The notes beneath the pieces were generated by a model that did no database searches, had not been told where the DNA came from, and saw only the letters and a program-made list of their open reading frames with translations. A DNA stretch of 39,542 nucleotides from NCBI GenBank assembly GCA_028279245.1, contig JANQOE010000086.1, positions 1 through 39,542 on the forward strand, written 5' to 3'. This DNA is from Alphaproteobacteria bacterium. GTDB lineage: Bacteria; Pseudomonadota; Alphaproteobacteria; UBA6615. Positions 1 through 7,846 of the stretch are shown one piece after another (the stretch's first letter is position 1; each line of letters begins with the position of its first letter). Position numbers and translations under genes: made by a program.

Positions 1-3000
1 CCGGAGGTCTGACCCAGGGTGATTGTGCCATTGGCTGCGTTGAGGCTGACATTTCCGCCATTGCCGCCGCGGAGCCCCTGGGCGCGGAACGATGCGTTGT
101 CGGCGCTGGCGATCGACCCGCTGTTGCTGGTCACGCTGATTGCCCCTGCGTCGCCGGTGTAGCCGGCGGCGTCGAGATTGCCGTTCGCAGTGACATCGGC
201 GCTTGCCGAGACGGTGATGTCGCCGCCCTGGCCGGCGGTGGTGCCGCCGCGCGCCGCAATGCCGCGGGTGGTTGCCGTGCCGGCGGTCGCCGTGATGCTC
301 ACGTCACCGCCGTTGCCGCCGGTCGAGCCGTTGGCACCGATACCGCGATTTAAGGTGACGTTGCGTGCGCTAATGGTGATGTTGCCGCCGTTGCCTGTGG
401 CGCCCGCGCCGCCGGCGCCGGTCAGGATGTGGGTGCTGTTGCGGATGGTGTCGCCAACAGTGATATCGCCTTGGGCGGCGGTGAGGCTGATGGTGCCGCT
501 ATTGCCGCCGCGCAAGCCGCGGGCGTTCAGGAAGGCGGTATCGCGCATGGCGATGGAGCCGCTAACGCTTTGGATTGCGATGTTGCCGGCGTCGCCGACA
601 TTGCCGTTGGCATCAACGTTCCCGTGCACGGTGACATTGCCGCCGGTGGCGGTGACTGTGATGTTGCCGCCTTGGCCGGCCGAGGTGCCGCCGCGTGTTG
701 CGATGCTGCGCAGGCTGGCATCGCCGGACGATGCGGTGACCGTGATCGCGCCGCCATTGCCGCCGACACTGCCGCCGGCGTTGATGTCGCGGTTCAATGT
801 GACGGTCTGAGCGGTGATCGTCACATTCCCGCCGCTGCCGGTGGCGCCGGTGCCGCGGCCGCGGGTGTCGATGCGGGTGCCGCGGCCCAGGGTTCGGCCG
901 AGCGTGACCGATCCAGTGGTTGCTTCGAGGGTGACGTCGCCGCCGTTGCCGCCCTGCAGCGCGTAGCCGCGGAAGGATGCGTTGTCTTCACTGGTGACGT
1001 CGCCGCCGGTGCTGGCGACGCGAATGCTGCCGCTGTCGCCGGTGTAGCCGGCGGTGTCGATGGCGCCGGTTGCGGTGATGTCGCCGCCGGCCGAAATGTC
1101 GACAGCGCCGCCTTGCCCTGTGGTGCGGCCGCCGCGTGCGCCGATACTGCGCGTCGTGACCTCACCGGTCGCGTTGATCGTCACCTGTCCGGCGTTGCCG
1201 GTGATGCCGGTGCTGGTGCTGATGTCGCGGTTCAAGACGACCGTCGCGCCGGTCAGCAGTACGCTGCCGCCGCGGGTGGCCGATCCGAGGCCGCGCGTGT
1301 CGATGCGGGTGCCCGATCGATTGGCCGCGCCGATGCGCACGAGTCCGTTTTCGGCACTGACGGTGACGTTGCCGCCGTTGCCACCGCTCTCGGCCCGGGC
1401 GTTGAGGGTGGCGTTGTCCGCCGTCAGCACCGCGCCGTTCTGGCTCGTCAGCGTGATGCTGCCGGCGTCCGCGCCGCGGGCGGTGGTGTGGATGCTGCCG
1501 GCGACGGTGAGGTCTCGGGCCGCCGTGACGATGACGTCGCCGCCGGTGCCGGTGAGGGGCGTCGAACCGCGTGCATCGATAGCCTGCGCCAGGACCACAT
1601 CGCCGGTGGCGTTGACAGTCACATTGCCGCCGTTGGCAACTGCGCTGTTCCCACGGGTTTGGATTCGCTGCAGCGTGACCTGCTGGCCGTTGACTTCGGT
1701 GTTGCCGCCGACCGTCGTGATGCGGCGTCCCGCTGTCATCTCGACATTGCCGCCGGCGGCAAGGGTGATGTCGCTTTGGGCGCGGGCCTCGATGTTCTGG
1801 TTCACATTGATGTTGCGGTCGGCAGTGAGGTGCAGGTCGTTGCCCGATAACCAGCGAATGCGGGCATTGACGTCAATGTCGCCGTCGCCAGCAGCTGTGC
1901 TGTTGGTCGAGACCGTCACATTGTTGGCATTCAGGTTGGCGACGAGGTCGTTGACGTTGAGCTGCGAGTTGGCAGTCCCGGCGCCGCCGGTGGTGCAGCC
2001 CGAGCAGATGTCGATGCTGGTGGGATCGAGCAGCAGCTCGCCGGTTTGGCCATGCGGTGCGCTGGTATCGGCTTGACCGGCGAAAGCAAGCTGCTGTTTA
2101 CCGGACACCTCGATAAAGCCGCCATCGCCGCCGGCCTGACCGCCGCGCGCGGTCGCCCCGCCGAAGAAGGATGTGGTGCCGTCGGACCAGACAACGATTG
2201 TGCCGCCGTCACCGGCCGCGGTGGCGTCGGCGGCGATGGTTGCGCCGGCTTGGACCTGGTTGGTGGTTGCTGTGGGCTCGGCTGTCTGGCCCTGGACATC
2301 GCCGCCGATGCGGATGGTGCCGCCTGCTGCCGCGCCGCTTGCCTGGACATCGGCGGTCCCAGCCAAGACAATATGCTCGCCGAAGATGTCGATGGCGCCA
2401 CCTGACCCGTCCGCGGTGGACGCGTCGACGCGCCCAGCGACGCGCACTGTGCCGGCTTCGCCGCCGAACAAGGTGATGCGGCCGCCCTGTTGCGCGAAGC
2501 TGCGGGCCTCGACTACGCCGTCCATGTTGATCGTGTTGTCGACAATATCGCGCACCGTGGCCGCCGCGAGGACCACATGACCGCCGTCCGCCGACAGCAG
2601 GCCGCTGTTGGTAACCCGCGCGCCGATCTGCGCGCCGTCGGCGGCGGCCAGTTGGGTATGGCCGTCGTCCATCGTCAGATTGATCAGGCCGTCGCCGTAC
2701 AGGTCGACGGTGAAACGGTCGCCGCTGGCCAGGGCGATGCGGCCGAGGCGGGCGACGATGTGGCCGCTGTTCTCCACACCGGGAGCCACCAGCGCGGCGA
2801 GGCCGCCGTCGCCGACCGTGATGCCGCCGTGATTGACGACGGTACGGCCCGGCAGGCCCGGCTGGGTGAATTCGAGACGGCCGGCGAGGAAGTTTTGATC
2901 GCGGATGTTGCTGGTCGTGGCGATCAGGCCGGCGACGTCGACGGTGGCGTTGCGGCCGAACAGAACACCGTTGGGATTGACCAGGATGAGCTGGCCGTTG

Positions 3001-3311
3001 GCAGACAACCGGCCGAGGATCTGGCTTGGATCACCGCCGGTGACGCGGTTCAGGGCAATGGCGGCGGCGCTGGGTTGTCGGAACTGGGTGTGCTCATTCG
3101 CGCCGATGCTGAAGGACCGCCAGTTGATGATGGCTTTGTCCGTCGTCTGGTGGATTTCCAGGGTGCCGGGCGCGGTGTGGGTGATGGTCACGGTGCCGGC
3201 GGCGACCGCGCCGCCTTCGGGATTGGCGGCGGCGCCGGAGACCAGCAGGCTGAGCGCGGAGACGGACGTCAGCAATCCAGCGAGCAGTCGACGTCGACGC
3301 GATCCGTGCAT
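1..3311 (-). CDS. TpsA-type filamentous haemagglutinin-like exoprotein, partial (C-terminus beyond left edge)
   Basis: I read this frame codon by codon from the ATG at 3311 to the left edge: 1103 codons with no stop, so the 3' end lies outside the window. The first ~29 residues are an Arg-rich n-region, a hydrophobic stretch and an Ala-rich cleavage region (SGAAA then NPEGG), a Sec signal. Residues ~30-160 match the TPS secretion domain: the run around GGDPSQILG and the NPNG motif at residues 112-115, followed by VLFG. A GELLLDP segment near residue 424 is typical of these adhesins. The rest is Gly/Asn/Thr/Asp-rich, as expected for a beta-helix, with long tandem repeats nearest the left edge. 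An AAGGG Shine-Dalgarno lies 6 nt before the ATG. The partner transporter gene is directly upstream on the same strand. Expected role: a secreted surface adhesin exported through TpsB. Known family members often exceed 2000 residues. Family assignment is firm; ligand and function are unknown. Confidence 0.93.
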   Translation of the reverse strand, partial: MHGSRRRRLLAGLLTSVSALSLLVSGAAANPEGGAVAAGTVTITHTAPGTLEIHQTTDKAIINWRSFSIGANEHTQFRQPSAAAIALNRVTGGDPSQILGRLSANGQLILVNPNGVLFGRNATVDVAGLIATTSNIRDQNFLAGRLEFTQPGLPGRTVVNHGGITVGDGGLAALVAPGVENSGHIVARLGRIALASGDRFTVDLYGDGLINLTMDDGHTQLAAADGAQIGARVTNSGLLSADGGHVVLAAATVRDIVDNTINMDGVVEARSFAQQGGRITLFGGEAGTVRVAGRVDASTADGSGGAIDIFGEHIVLAGTADVQASGAAAGGTIRIGGDVQGQTAEPTATTNQVQAGATIAADATAAGDGGTIVVWSDGTTSFFGGATARGGQAGGDGGFIEVSGKQQLAFAGQADTSAPHGQTGELLLDPTSIDICSGCTTGGAGTANSQLNVNDLVANLNANNVTVSTNSTAAGDGDIDVNARIRWLSGNDLHLTADRNINVNQNIEARAQSDITLAAGGNVEMTAGRRITTVGGNTEVNGQQVTLQRIQTRGNSAVANGGNVTVNATGDVVLAQAIDARGSTPLTGTGGDVIVTAARDLTVAGSIHTTARGADAGSITLTSQNGAVLTADNATLNARAESGGNGGNVTVSAENGLVRIGAANRSGTRIDTRGLGSATRGGSVLLTGATVVLNRDISTSTGITGNAGQVTINATGEVTTRSIGARGGRTTGQGGAVDISAGGDITATGAIDTAGYTGDSGSIRVASTGGDVTSEDNASFRGYALQGGNGGDVTLEATTGSVTLGRTLGRGTRIDTRGRGTGATGSGGNVTITAQTVTLNRDINAGGSVGGNGGAITVTASSGDASLRSIATRGGTSAGQGGNITVTATGGNVTVHGNVDANGNVGDAGNIAIQSVSGSIAMRDTAFLNARGLRGGNSGTISLTAAQGDITVGDTIRNSTHILTGAGGAGATGNGGNITISARNVTLNRGIGANGSTGGNGGDVSITATAGTATTRGIAARGGTTAGQGGDITVSASADVTANGNLDAAGYTGDAGAISVTSNSGSIASADNASFRAQGLRGGNGGNVSLNAANGTITLGQTS
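3..1500 (-). repeat. Tandem ~145-residue repeats inside the TpsA adhesin
   Basis: The minus-strand translation repeats a long block. Using the Asp codon of the motif (R)D-N/T-A-S/T/F as an anchor, copies fall at plus positions 99, 540, 984 and 1416, giving spacings of 441, 444 and 432 nt (147, 148 and 144 codons). Each block holds the sub-motifs GGNGG, VTLNR, RGG-T-GQGG and GYTGD-G or close variants. Copies are clearly diverged rather than identical, so this is an old, protein-level repeat and not a recent slippage product. The array runs into the left edge, so the copy number is unknown. Confidence 0.85.
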
Positions 3312-3479
3312 TCCAGGCCCTTAGTTGAGTTTGTTGGTTGCCGAGAATGCGCGGCAAATTTTAACGAAACGTTAGCAATGATCGTTGGGCCGGCGCCTGT
3401 CTTTATGTATATGAAACAATGAGTTATCGAGATAAGACCAGGCTGGCTGGCCTTGTGGGGGAGGGGCACTCATCCACGG

Positions 3480-3500
3480 GGCGGTGACTGGTTCACCGCC
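3480..3500 (-). terminator. Hairpin at the end of tpsB, before tpsA
   Basis: A perfect 8-bp stem, GGCGGTGA (3480-3487) and TCACCGCC (3493-3500), with a 5-nt loop, starts at the first base of the tpsB stop-codon complement. No T-run follows on the minus strand, so it is not a classic intrinsic terminator. It may protect the upstream mRNA from exonucleases or reduce readthrough from tpsB into tpsA. The 188-nt gap to tpsA (3312-3499) holds no other gene. Confidence 0.4.
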
Positions 3501-5203
3501 TAGAAACGGGCGATCAGGTCGAAGAAGAAGCGCGGGTCGTTGTCGCCTTCGGAGGCCACGTTGCGGGTCAGCGGTTGGGCGACCTCCAGTTCCGCCGACA
3601 GGTGCTCACCAAGGTTCAGTCGCAAGCCGAGGCCGGTGGAGGCGAGGGATTGGCGCGCTGGTGTGCCGGCACCGCTGTCGCGGTTCCAGACGGCGCCGAT
3701 GTCGTAGTAGGCGAAGAGTTGGGGCTGTAGTCTCTCCTGCGGCGTCGGCGGGGTGAATTGCAGTTCAGCGCGGCCCGCCAGGCCGTGGTCGCCGGCGACC
3801 TCGCACGCGTCGTAGGCGCGGCCAAAGGTGCGGCCGCCGAGACAGAATTCCTCGACAGCAAGCAGTGGATCGGCGGCGTATTGGCCAGCAGCGGCGAACA
3901 GCAGATTGAAGCGCGGGCTGAGGCTTTGCAGGCGCGAGCTTTCGAAGTTCAGTTTGGTGAAGTCGCTGCGGCCGGCGGCACGGGAAAGACTGGGGCTGCC
4001 GGTTTCGCGGGCACCCAAGATGTTCAGCCCTTGGGACAGCTCGAGCCGCAGGATGTTGACGCCGACATCGAAGAGGACGGAGTCGATGGTGTCAAAGGTT
4101 GCGCCGACGCGAACGGCGCGGGTGCGGTCATCGGAGAGGGTTCCCCCGAGGACGTCAGATTTGGCGTTGTAGTAGAAGAACTCGCCATCCAGCAGCAGGT
4201 TGCGGCGGCGGGACCGCAGCAGCGGGAAGGACGCGATGAGTTCCACCGCTTCGGTTTCGTTCTCGATGTTGAGATCGGTCAGGCTGGCACCGGGTTCGGA
4301 GCGTGTGACGGTGCCGCGCACGCCGAGGGTTAGGCCGTTCGTGCCCACAGGTTGCTCGTGCAGGAGCTCGGCGAACCTGAGTTCATCGGTGTCGTTGGTG
4401 ATCATCAGCCGGGCGCCGGTACGCTCCGCAAACCCAAGCGCTCCGTTGGCGGTGACACCGCCTTGCAGGCGCGTGCGGCCGACGAACTTGCTGCCACGAT
4501 TGTCTGCATTCACGAAGCCGTCATAGCGATCGCGGGTGACGGCGATGATGAGGTCCGACGCACCGCGCTGGTCGGCGGCGGGGGTCAGCACGCCTTCCGC
4601 GGTGACGCCGGGCAGGTCATTGGCGAGCAACAAGTAGCGTTCCAACGTGGCGATGTCGAGCGGCACGGCGGCCTGAATGCGGCGACCGAAACCGTCGATG
4701 AGGCGGCGTGTGCGGTCGTCGCCGCCGTCGGGGTCATCGACGGTGACAGTGCCGATGAAGCCTTCCACGACAGTGATGCGCACCGCGCCGTTGTCGATGG
4801 TTTGCGCGGGGACTAACGCGCGCGACAGCACGAAACCATCGTCGCGGTAGCGCGCGGTGATTTCGGCGGCGATGGCGAAGACGTCGGCCAGAGTAATTTC
4901 GCGGCCGAGGCGGTCGGCGTAAATCGGCCGCAGTTCGGCCTCAGCGTATGCCGTGAGCCCTTCGAGCGTCACTTCCTCAAGTACAAGGGTGGTTTGGTCA
5001 GCGCCCGGCGGGGCCTGGGCGTCGATGCCTGGGGCCGGAATGGTGATTTCCGGGCTGCTGCGCGGTGTTGGAAGGTCGCGCTGGCGGCGTTCGACGCCCG
5101 GTTCCGCCGGAATGGGAACGGTTTGTGCGGCGGCTATTTGGGCTTGGGCCAATAGGACGAGCCCTACCCAGCCGAGACACAGGCAGCCAAAACGGTGCGC
5201 CAT
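3500..5203 (-). CDS. TpsB outer-membrane transporter (ShlB/FhaC/HecB family)
   Basis: A 567-residue Omp85-superfamily protein that secretes the TpsA partner across the outer membrane. Residues 1-26 form a signal peptide ending in Ala-rich sequence before Gln-Thr-Val. A Pro-rich linker follows, then a POTRA domain at roughly residues 70-150 (LEEVTLEGLTAY at its start, VRITVVEGFIG at its end). The remainder alternates like a 16-strand beta barrel. The segment CLGGRTFGRAYD fits the place of the conserved VRGY/F loop-6 motif of TpsB proteins in a variant form, and the next segment, GDHGLAGRAEL, fits the strand that follows it. The last residue is Phe, as usual for barrel proteins handled by BAM. 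Length is normal for the family (550-580). It precedes tpsA on the same strand with 188 nt between, the common TPS gene order. No strong Shine-Dalgarno is visible at the ATG. Confidence 0.93.
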   Translation of the reverse strand: MAHRFGCLCLGWVGLVLLAQAQIAAAQTVPIPAEPGVERRQRDLPTPRSSPEITIPAPGIDAQAPPGADQTTLVLEEVTLEGLTAYAEAELRPIYADRLGREITLADVFAIAAEITARYRDDGFVLSRALVPAQTIDNGAVRITVVEGFIGTVTVDDPDGGDDRTRRLIDGFGRRIQAAVPLDIATLERYLLLANDLPGVTAEGVLTPAADQRGASDLIIAVTRDRYDGFVNADNRGSKFVGRTRLQGGVTANGALGFAERTGARLMITNDTDELRFAELLHEQPVGTNGLTLGVRGTVTRSEPGASLTDLNIENETEAVELIASFPLLRSRRRNLLLDGEFFYYNAKSDVLGGTLSDDRTRAVRVGATFDTIDSVLFDVGVNILRLELSQGLNILGARETGSPSLSRAAGRSDFTKLNFESSRLQSLSPRFNLLFAAAGQYAADPLLAVEEFCLGGRTFGRAYDACEVAGDHGLAGRAELQFTPPTPQERLQPQLFAYYDIGAVWNRDSGAGTPARQSLASTGLGLRLNLGEHLSAELEVAQPLTRNVASEGDNDPRFFFDLIARF

Positions 5204-5507
5204 TGTTGCGCTGCTAACTTGCCGTCTCGCGGATGCTAAGCCGCTTCGACCGTGCGCCCGGTCAGCTCGCGGCGCGTGCCGGATCCTTCGTCGTTCATGG
5301 TGTGCTCAGGCCCCCCTCACCCCACATCGATCTGTCCTCCATACTAGTGCATTTTATCTAGCCGCGCCTAGGCCGCCATTCCCCAGATGGCATGGTTTAC
5401 CGATTGGCAACCGTTGCAGCGAAGAATCACCTCCTCTCGACCGCACGTAGCGGCCGTTCGCAGCAACATCGGGCGGCACTGTCTGCCCACTCCAGTGGAA
5501 GGTGACC
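5204..5507. promoter_or_regulatory. Divergent intergenic region between tpsB and a small plus-strand gene
   Basis: About 300 nt without a convincing gene. It must hold the promoter of the tpsB-tpsA operon (minus) and that of the small gene at 5508 (plus). The most AT-rich part, about 5340-5362, is a plausible core promoter zone, but I could not assign a confident -35/-10 pair. No long inverted repeat was seen. Confidence 0.35.
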
Positions 5508-5747
5508 ATGACCGAAGAAGATCGTCAGTCCATGGAGGACGTCGCGTCGATCTACGATCAGATCATGGGCGTCCTACCGGAAGCGCCGGACACGGCCGAC
5601 GTGCTTGCTGCGCTGACGCTGGTGTTAAAAGATGTTGCCCTGTTCCATCACGGCAATCTGTTCGCCGCGCAACGCGCGAGTGTCGTGGCGCTGGATACCA
5701 GCTTTATGATGGAAGCCGAGCGGCTGGTCAGTTCAGAGATCCATTAG
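5508..5747 (+). CDS. Small hypothetical protein, 79 residues
   Basis: Function unknown. The ATG at 5508 is chosen because GGAAGG (5497-5502) sits 5 nt upstream; an in-frame GTG at 5502 would overlap that site. The product is acidic and predicted mainly helical (it opens with TEEDRQSMEDVASIYDQIMG), with no signal peptide, membrane segment, cysteine or recognisable motif. It stands alone on the plus strand, between the divergent tpsB and a convergent candidate gene whose stop codon overlaps its own TAG. Amphipathic spacing of Leu/Val/Ala in the middle suggests a small helical-bundle protein, possibly a regulator or partner subunit, but that is a guess. Good Shine-Dalgarno and a sensible composition make it likely to be a real gene. 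Confidence 0.6.
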   Translation: MTEEDRQSMEDVASIYDQIMGVLPEAPDTADVLAALTLVLKDVALFHHGNLFAAQRASVVALDTSFMMEAERLVSSEIH

Positions 5748-5845
5748 CCTCCAACGTTGATGACGCCGAAGCTGACGGCGGTCAGATAACCGACGACCGC
5801 CAACGTCATCGCCGTCGCGGCGACGCTTTCTATTCTAGCTTTCAT
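5744..5845 (-). CDS. Candidate 33-residue single-pass membrane protein
   Basis: Reading the minus strand from the ATG at 5845 gives 33 codons and a TAA at 5746-5744. The product starts with a charged segment (MKARIES), then a hydrophobic stretch of about 22 residues (VAATAMTLAVVGYLTAVSFG and on), and ends in VINVGG. This is the layout of a small inner-membrane protein with an N-terminal charged tail. A GGACGG sequence about 10 nt upstream is a fair but not ideal Shine-Dalgarno. The stop overlaps the last bases of the plus-strand gene at 5508-5747, so the two genes meet tail to tail. An inverted repeat lies 22 nt upstream of the start. Chance ORFs of this length are common, so the support is composition plus the lack of any other gene here. 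Confidence 0.4.
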   Translation of the reverse strand: MKARIESVAATAMTLAVVGYLTAVSFGVINVGG

Positions 5846-5866
5846 TTCTTGAGTTCCGTCCCAAAC

Positions 5867-5883
5867 GTTTACGTATTGTAAAC
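5867..5883. promoter_or_regulatory. Inverted repeat GTTTAC-N5-GTAAAC, possible operator
   Basis: A perfect 6-bp dyad with a 5-nt spacer, in an AT-rich patch that stands out from its surroundings, 22 nt upstream of the candidate small membrane gene on the minus strand and 54 nt beyond the SNase-like gene. Size and symmetry suit a dimeric helix-turn-helix regulator. It could also fold as a weak hairpin. No regulator gene is adjacent. Confidence 0.3.
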
Positions 5884-5890
5884 TACGCTA

Positions 5891-5917
5891 TTTGGCTTCA
5901 CCGGTGGTGTAGCCAAA
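5891..5917 (-). terminator. Hairpin downstream of the SNase-like gene
   Basis: TTTGGCT (5891-5897) pairs with AGCCAAA (5911-5917), and after one mismatch four further pairs close around a GGT loop. It starts about 20 nt after the TAA of the minus-strand operon that ends at 5938. It lacks a U-tract, so it is at best a weak or factor-aided terminator. Confidence 0.35.
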
Positions 5918-5937
5918 GTGAGGCGGAATTGTGTCCG

Positions 5938-6360
5938 TTAACGCGCCCATAGTCCGCGGCCGGCAGCCCGCGCCGCCGCTTCGTCGGCGGCATAGGCCGG
6001 ATCGGTCGCCCTGGCCCAGCCCGAGCGCACCATCGCGGCGTTGACATCGCGGCCCTTGGGACCGCCGACGCGGCAGACGGCTTGGGGTGGCTCGCTGCCG
6101 GAGAGCAGCGTGCATTCGACCCAATGCTGCTCAATCGTTTCGGCGAGGGCAAAGGCCGCCTGCAGCCCGCAGCGGACATCGCCACACATCGCTTGCTCGG
6201 CGGGTGTGGTGATGCCGGCCAGGCTGATATGCCGGCCAGCGATCTCCAGCGTGCTGCCGTCGATAACCCGGGCGCGGCCGGTGAAGTCCGCGGCGGCGGA
6301 TGGGGTAGCGATGAGTACGGCTGCTACGGCCAGCAGCGCGCCCGCTCGATTACGCGCCAA
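5938..6360 (-). CDS. Secreted SNase-fold (thermonuclease-like) protein, probably not an active nuclease
   Basis: I place the start at the TTG at 6360: it has an AAGGGA Shine-Dalgarno 6 nt upstream, overlaps the preceding ALDH gene by 11 nt, and gives a clean signal peptide (MARNRAGALLAV... ATPSAAA, then DF). The 140-residue product has the order of an SNase domain: ARVIDGSTLEIAGRHI, SLAGITTPAEQ, then a helix with paired Cys (MCGDVRCGL), and a C-terminal NAAMVRSGWARA with GRGLW. Aligned with staphylococcal nuclease, the positions of Arg35, Asp40 and Glu43 appear to be Ser, Thr and Ala. Four Cys could form two disulphides in the periplasm. It is the last gene of a three-gene minus-strand operon. 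Fold assignment is good; activity is doubtful. Confidence 0.8.
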   Translation of the reverse strand: MARNRAGALLAVAAVLIATPSAAADFTGRARVIDGSTLEIAGRHISLAGITTPAEQAMCGDVRCGLQAAFALAETIEQHWVECTLLSGSEPPQAVCRVGGPKGRDVNAAMVRSGWARATDPAYAADEAAARAAGRGLWAR

Positions 6361-7843
6361 AGTCGATCCCTTGGGCGAGGGGCAGGTCGCGGGAGTAGTT
6401 GATGGTGTTGGTGGCGCGGCGCATGTAGTTCTTCCACGCATCGGATCCTGACTCGCGGCCACCGCCGGTCTCTTTCTCGCCGCCGAAGGCACCGCCGATT
6501 TCCGCGCCGCTCGGGCCGATGTTCACATTGGCGATGCCGCAGTCGCTGCCGGCGGCCGAGAGAAAAGTCTCCGTCTCCCGCACGTCGTTGCTGAAGATGC
6601 AGGATGCAAGGCCTTGCGACACGGCGTTGTGCTGGCGGATGGCCTCACCGATGTCCGTGTATTCCATGACATAGAGAATGGGGGCGAAGGTCTCTGTTTC
6701 GACGACCGCCGTTTGGGCGGGCATCTCGACGATGGCCGGTTCGACGTACCAGGCGTTGGGGTGGCGGTCGGCCAGGACGCGGTCACCGCCATGGATGTTG
6801 CCGCCCTCTTGCTTGGCCTGGGCCAAGGCGGCGGTCATGCCGCGATAGGCGGGCTCGTCGATGAGGGGGCCGAGCAGGGTGTCGGGCTCCAGCGGCGAGC
6901 CGATGGGGATTTGGCTGTAGGCTGCCCGCAGCTTTGTCAGTAGTTCTTGGCGGATGTCTGTATGGACGAACAGCCGGCGCAGCGAGGTGCAACGCTGACC
7001 GGCGGTGCCGACGGCGCTGAACAGGATGGCGCGGACCGCGAGTTCCAGGTCGGCGCTGGAGGCGACGATCATCGCGTTGTTGCCGCCGAGCTCGAGCAGT
7101 GAGCGGCCCAGGCGGGCGGCGACGACCGGGGCAAGTTCCTTGCCCATGCGGCAACTGCCGGTGGCGCTGATCAAGGGTAGGCGCGGGTCGGCGGCGAGCT
7201 GGGCGCCGACTTTGGCGTCGCCGATGACGATTTGCGACAGGCCGGCGGGCAGGTCGCCGAACCGCCGGGCCGCGCGGGTGAACAGGTGCTGGCAGGCGAG
7301 GGCGGTGAGGGGCGTCTTTTCGGACGGCTTCCAGATGACCGGGTCGCCGCAGACGGCCGCGAGCGCGAAGTTCCACGACCAGACGGCGACCGGGAAGTTG
7401 AAGGCGGAGATCACGGCGCAGGTGCCGAGGGGATGCCAGGTCTCCATCATGCGGTGACCGGGGCGTTCCGAGGCGATGGTCAGGCCGTAGAGCTGACGCG
7501 ACAGGCCAACCGCGAAGTCGCAGATGTCGATCATCTCCTGCACTTCGCCGAGGCCTTCCTGCAGGATCTTGCCGCACTCCAGGGTGACCAGGGTGCCGAG
7601 GGCCTGCTTGTTGGCCCGGAGTTCCTCGCCAAACAGCCGGATCAGTTCGCCGCGGCGCGGCGCCGGCACCTGTCGCCAGTCGGTGAAGGCGTCAACGGCG
7701 GCGGCGATCTTGCTGTCGACGGCGGCGGCATCGGTCTGGGCAGTGCTGGCGAGAACGGCGCCGTCGACCGGCGAGACGACCTCGAGCGGTCCGGGCTGGA
7801 GATCGGACAGGCCAAGGCTGGCGAACAGGTCGTCATTGGACAT
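6350..7843 (-). CDS. ALDH7-family aldehyde dehydrogenase (alpha-aminoadipic semialdehyde dehydrogenase type)
   Basis: A 497-residue NAD(P)-dependent aldehyde dehydrogenase. The catalytic Cys is C285 in GQRCTSLRR and the general-base Glu is E251 in LLELGGNNA. The C-terminal run GGEKETGGGRESGSD and the end segment TINYSRDLPLAQGI closely resemble human ALDH7A1 (antiquitin), which oxidises alpha-aminoadipic semialdehyde in lysine breakdown; bacterial relatives are called AmaB or Pcd. The WHPLGTCAVISAFNFP segment is also typical of ALDH7. The gene starts 3 nt after the DOPA-dioxygenase-like gene and overlaps the SNase-like gene by 11 nt, so the three are co-transcribed. No other lysine-degradation gene is in the window, so substrate assignment rests on the family match. 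Confidence 0.92.
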   Translation of the reverse strand: MSNDDLFASLGLSDLQPGPLEVVSPVDGAVLASTAQTDAAAVDSKIAAAVDAFTDWRQVPAPRRGELIRLFGEELRANKQALGTLVTLECGKILQEGLGEVQEMIDICDFAVGLSRQLYGLTIASERPGHRMMETWHPLGTCAVISAFNFPVAVWSWNFALAAVCGDPVIWKPSEKTPLTALACQHLFTRAARRFGDLPAGLSQIVIGDAKVGAQLAADPRLPLISATGSCRMGKELAPVVAARLGRSLLELGGNNAMIVASSADLELAVRAILFSAVGTAGQRCTSLRRLFVHTDIRQELLTKLRAAYSQIPIGSPLEPDTLLGPLIDEPAYRGMTAALAQAKQEGGNIHGGDRVLADRHPNAWYVEPAIVEMPAQTAVVETETFAPILYVMEYTDIGEAIRQHNAVSQGLASCIFSNDVRETETFLSAAGSDCGIANVNIGPSGAEIGGAFGGEKETGGGRESGSDAWKNYMRRATNTINYSRDLPLAQGIDFGA

Positions 7844-7846
7844 GGG

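Noticed and set aside
429..1850. Long plus-strand open frame (473 codons) opposite the TpsA gene
   Set aside because: The product is Ala/Gly/Asp/Val-rich without domain features. It arises because the GC-rich minus-strand repeats lack stops in several frames; the minus frame has signal peptide, TPS domain and repeats.
5236..5298. Tiny minus-strand frame of 20 codons, preceded by another of 15 codons with an ATGA overlap, upstream of tpsB
   Set aside because: A leader peptide is conceivable because of the G-rich site upstream, but there is no attenuator structure or amino-acid bias, and frames this short occur by chance.
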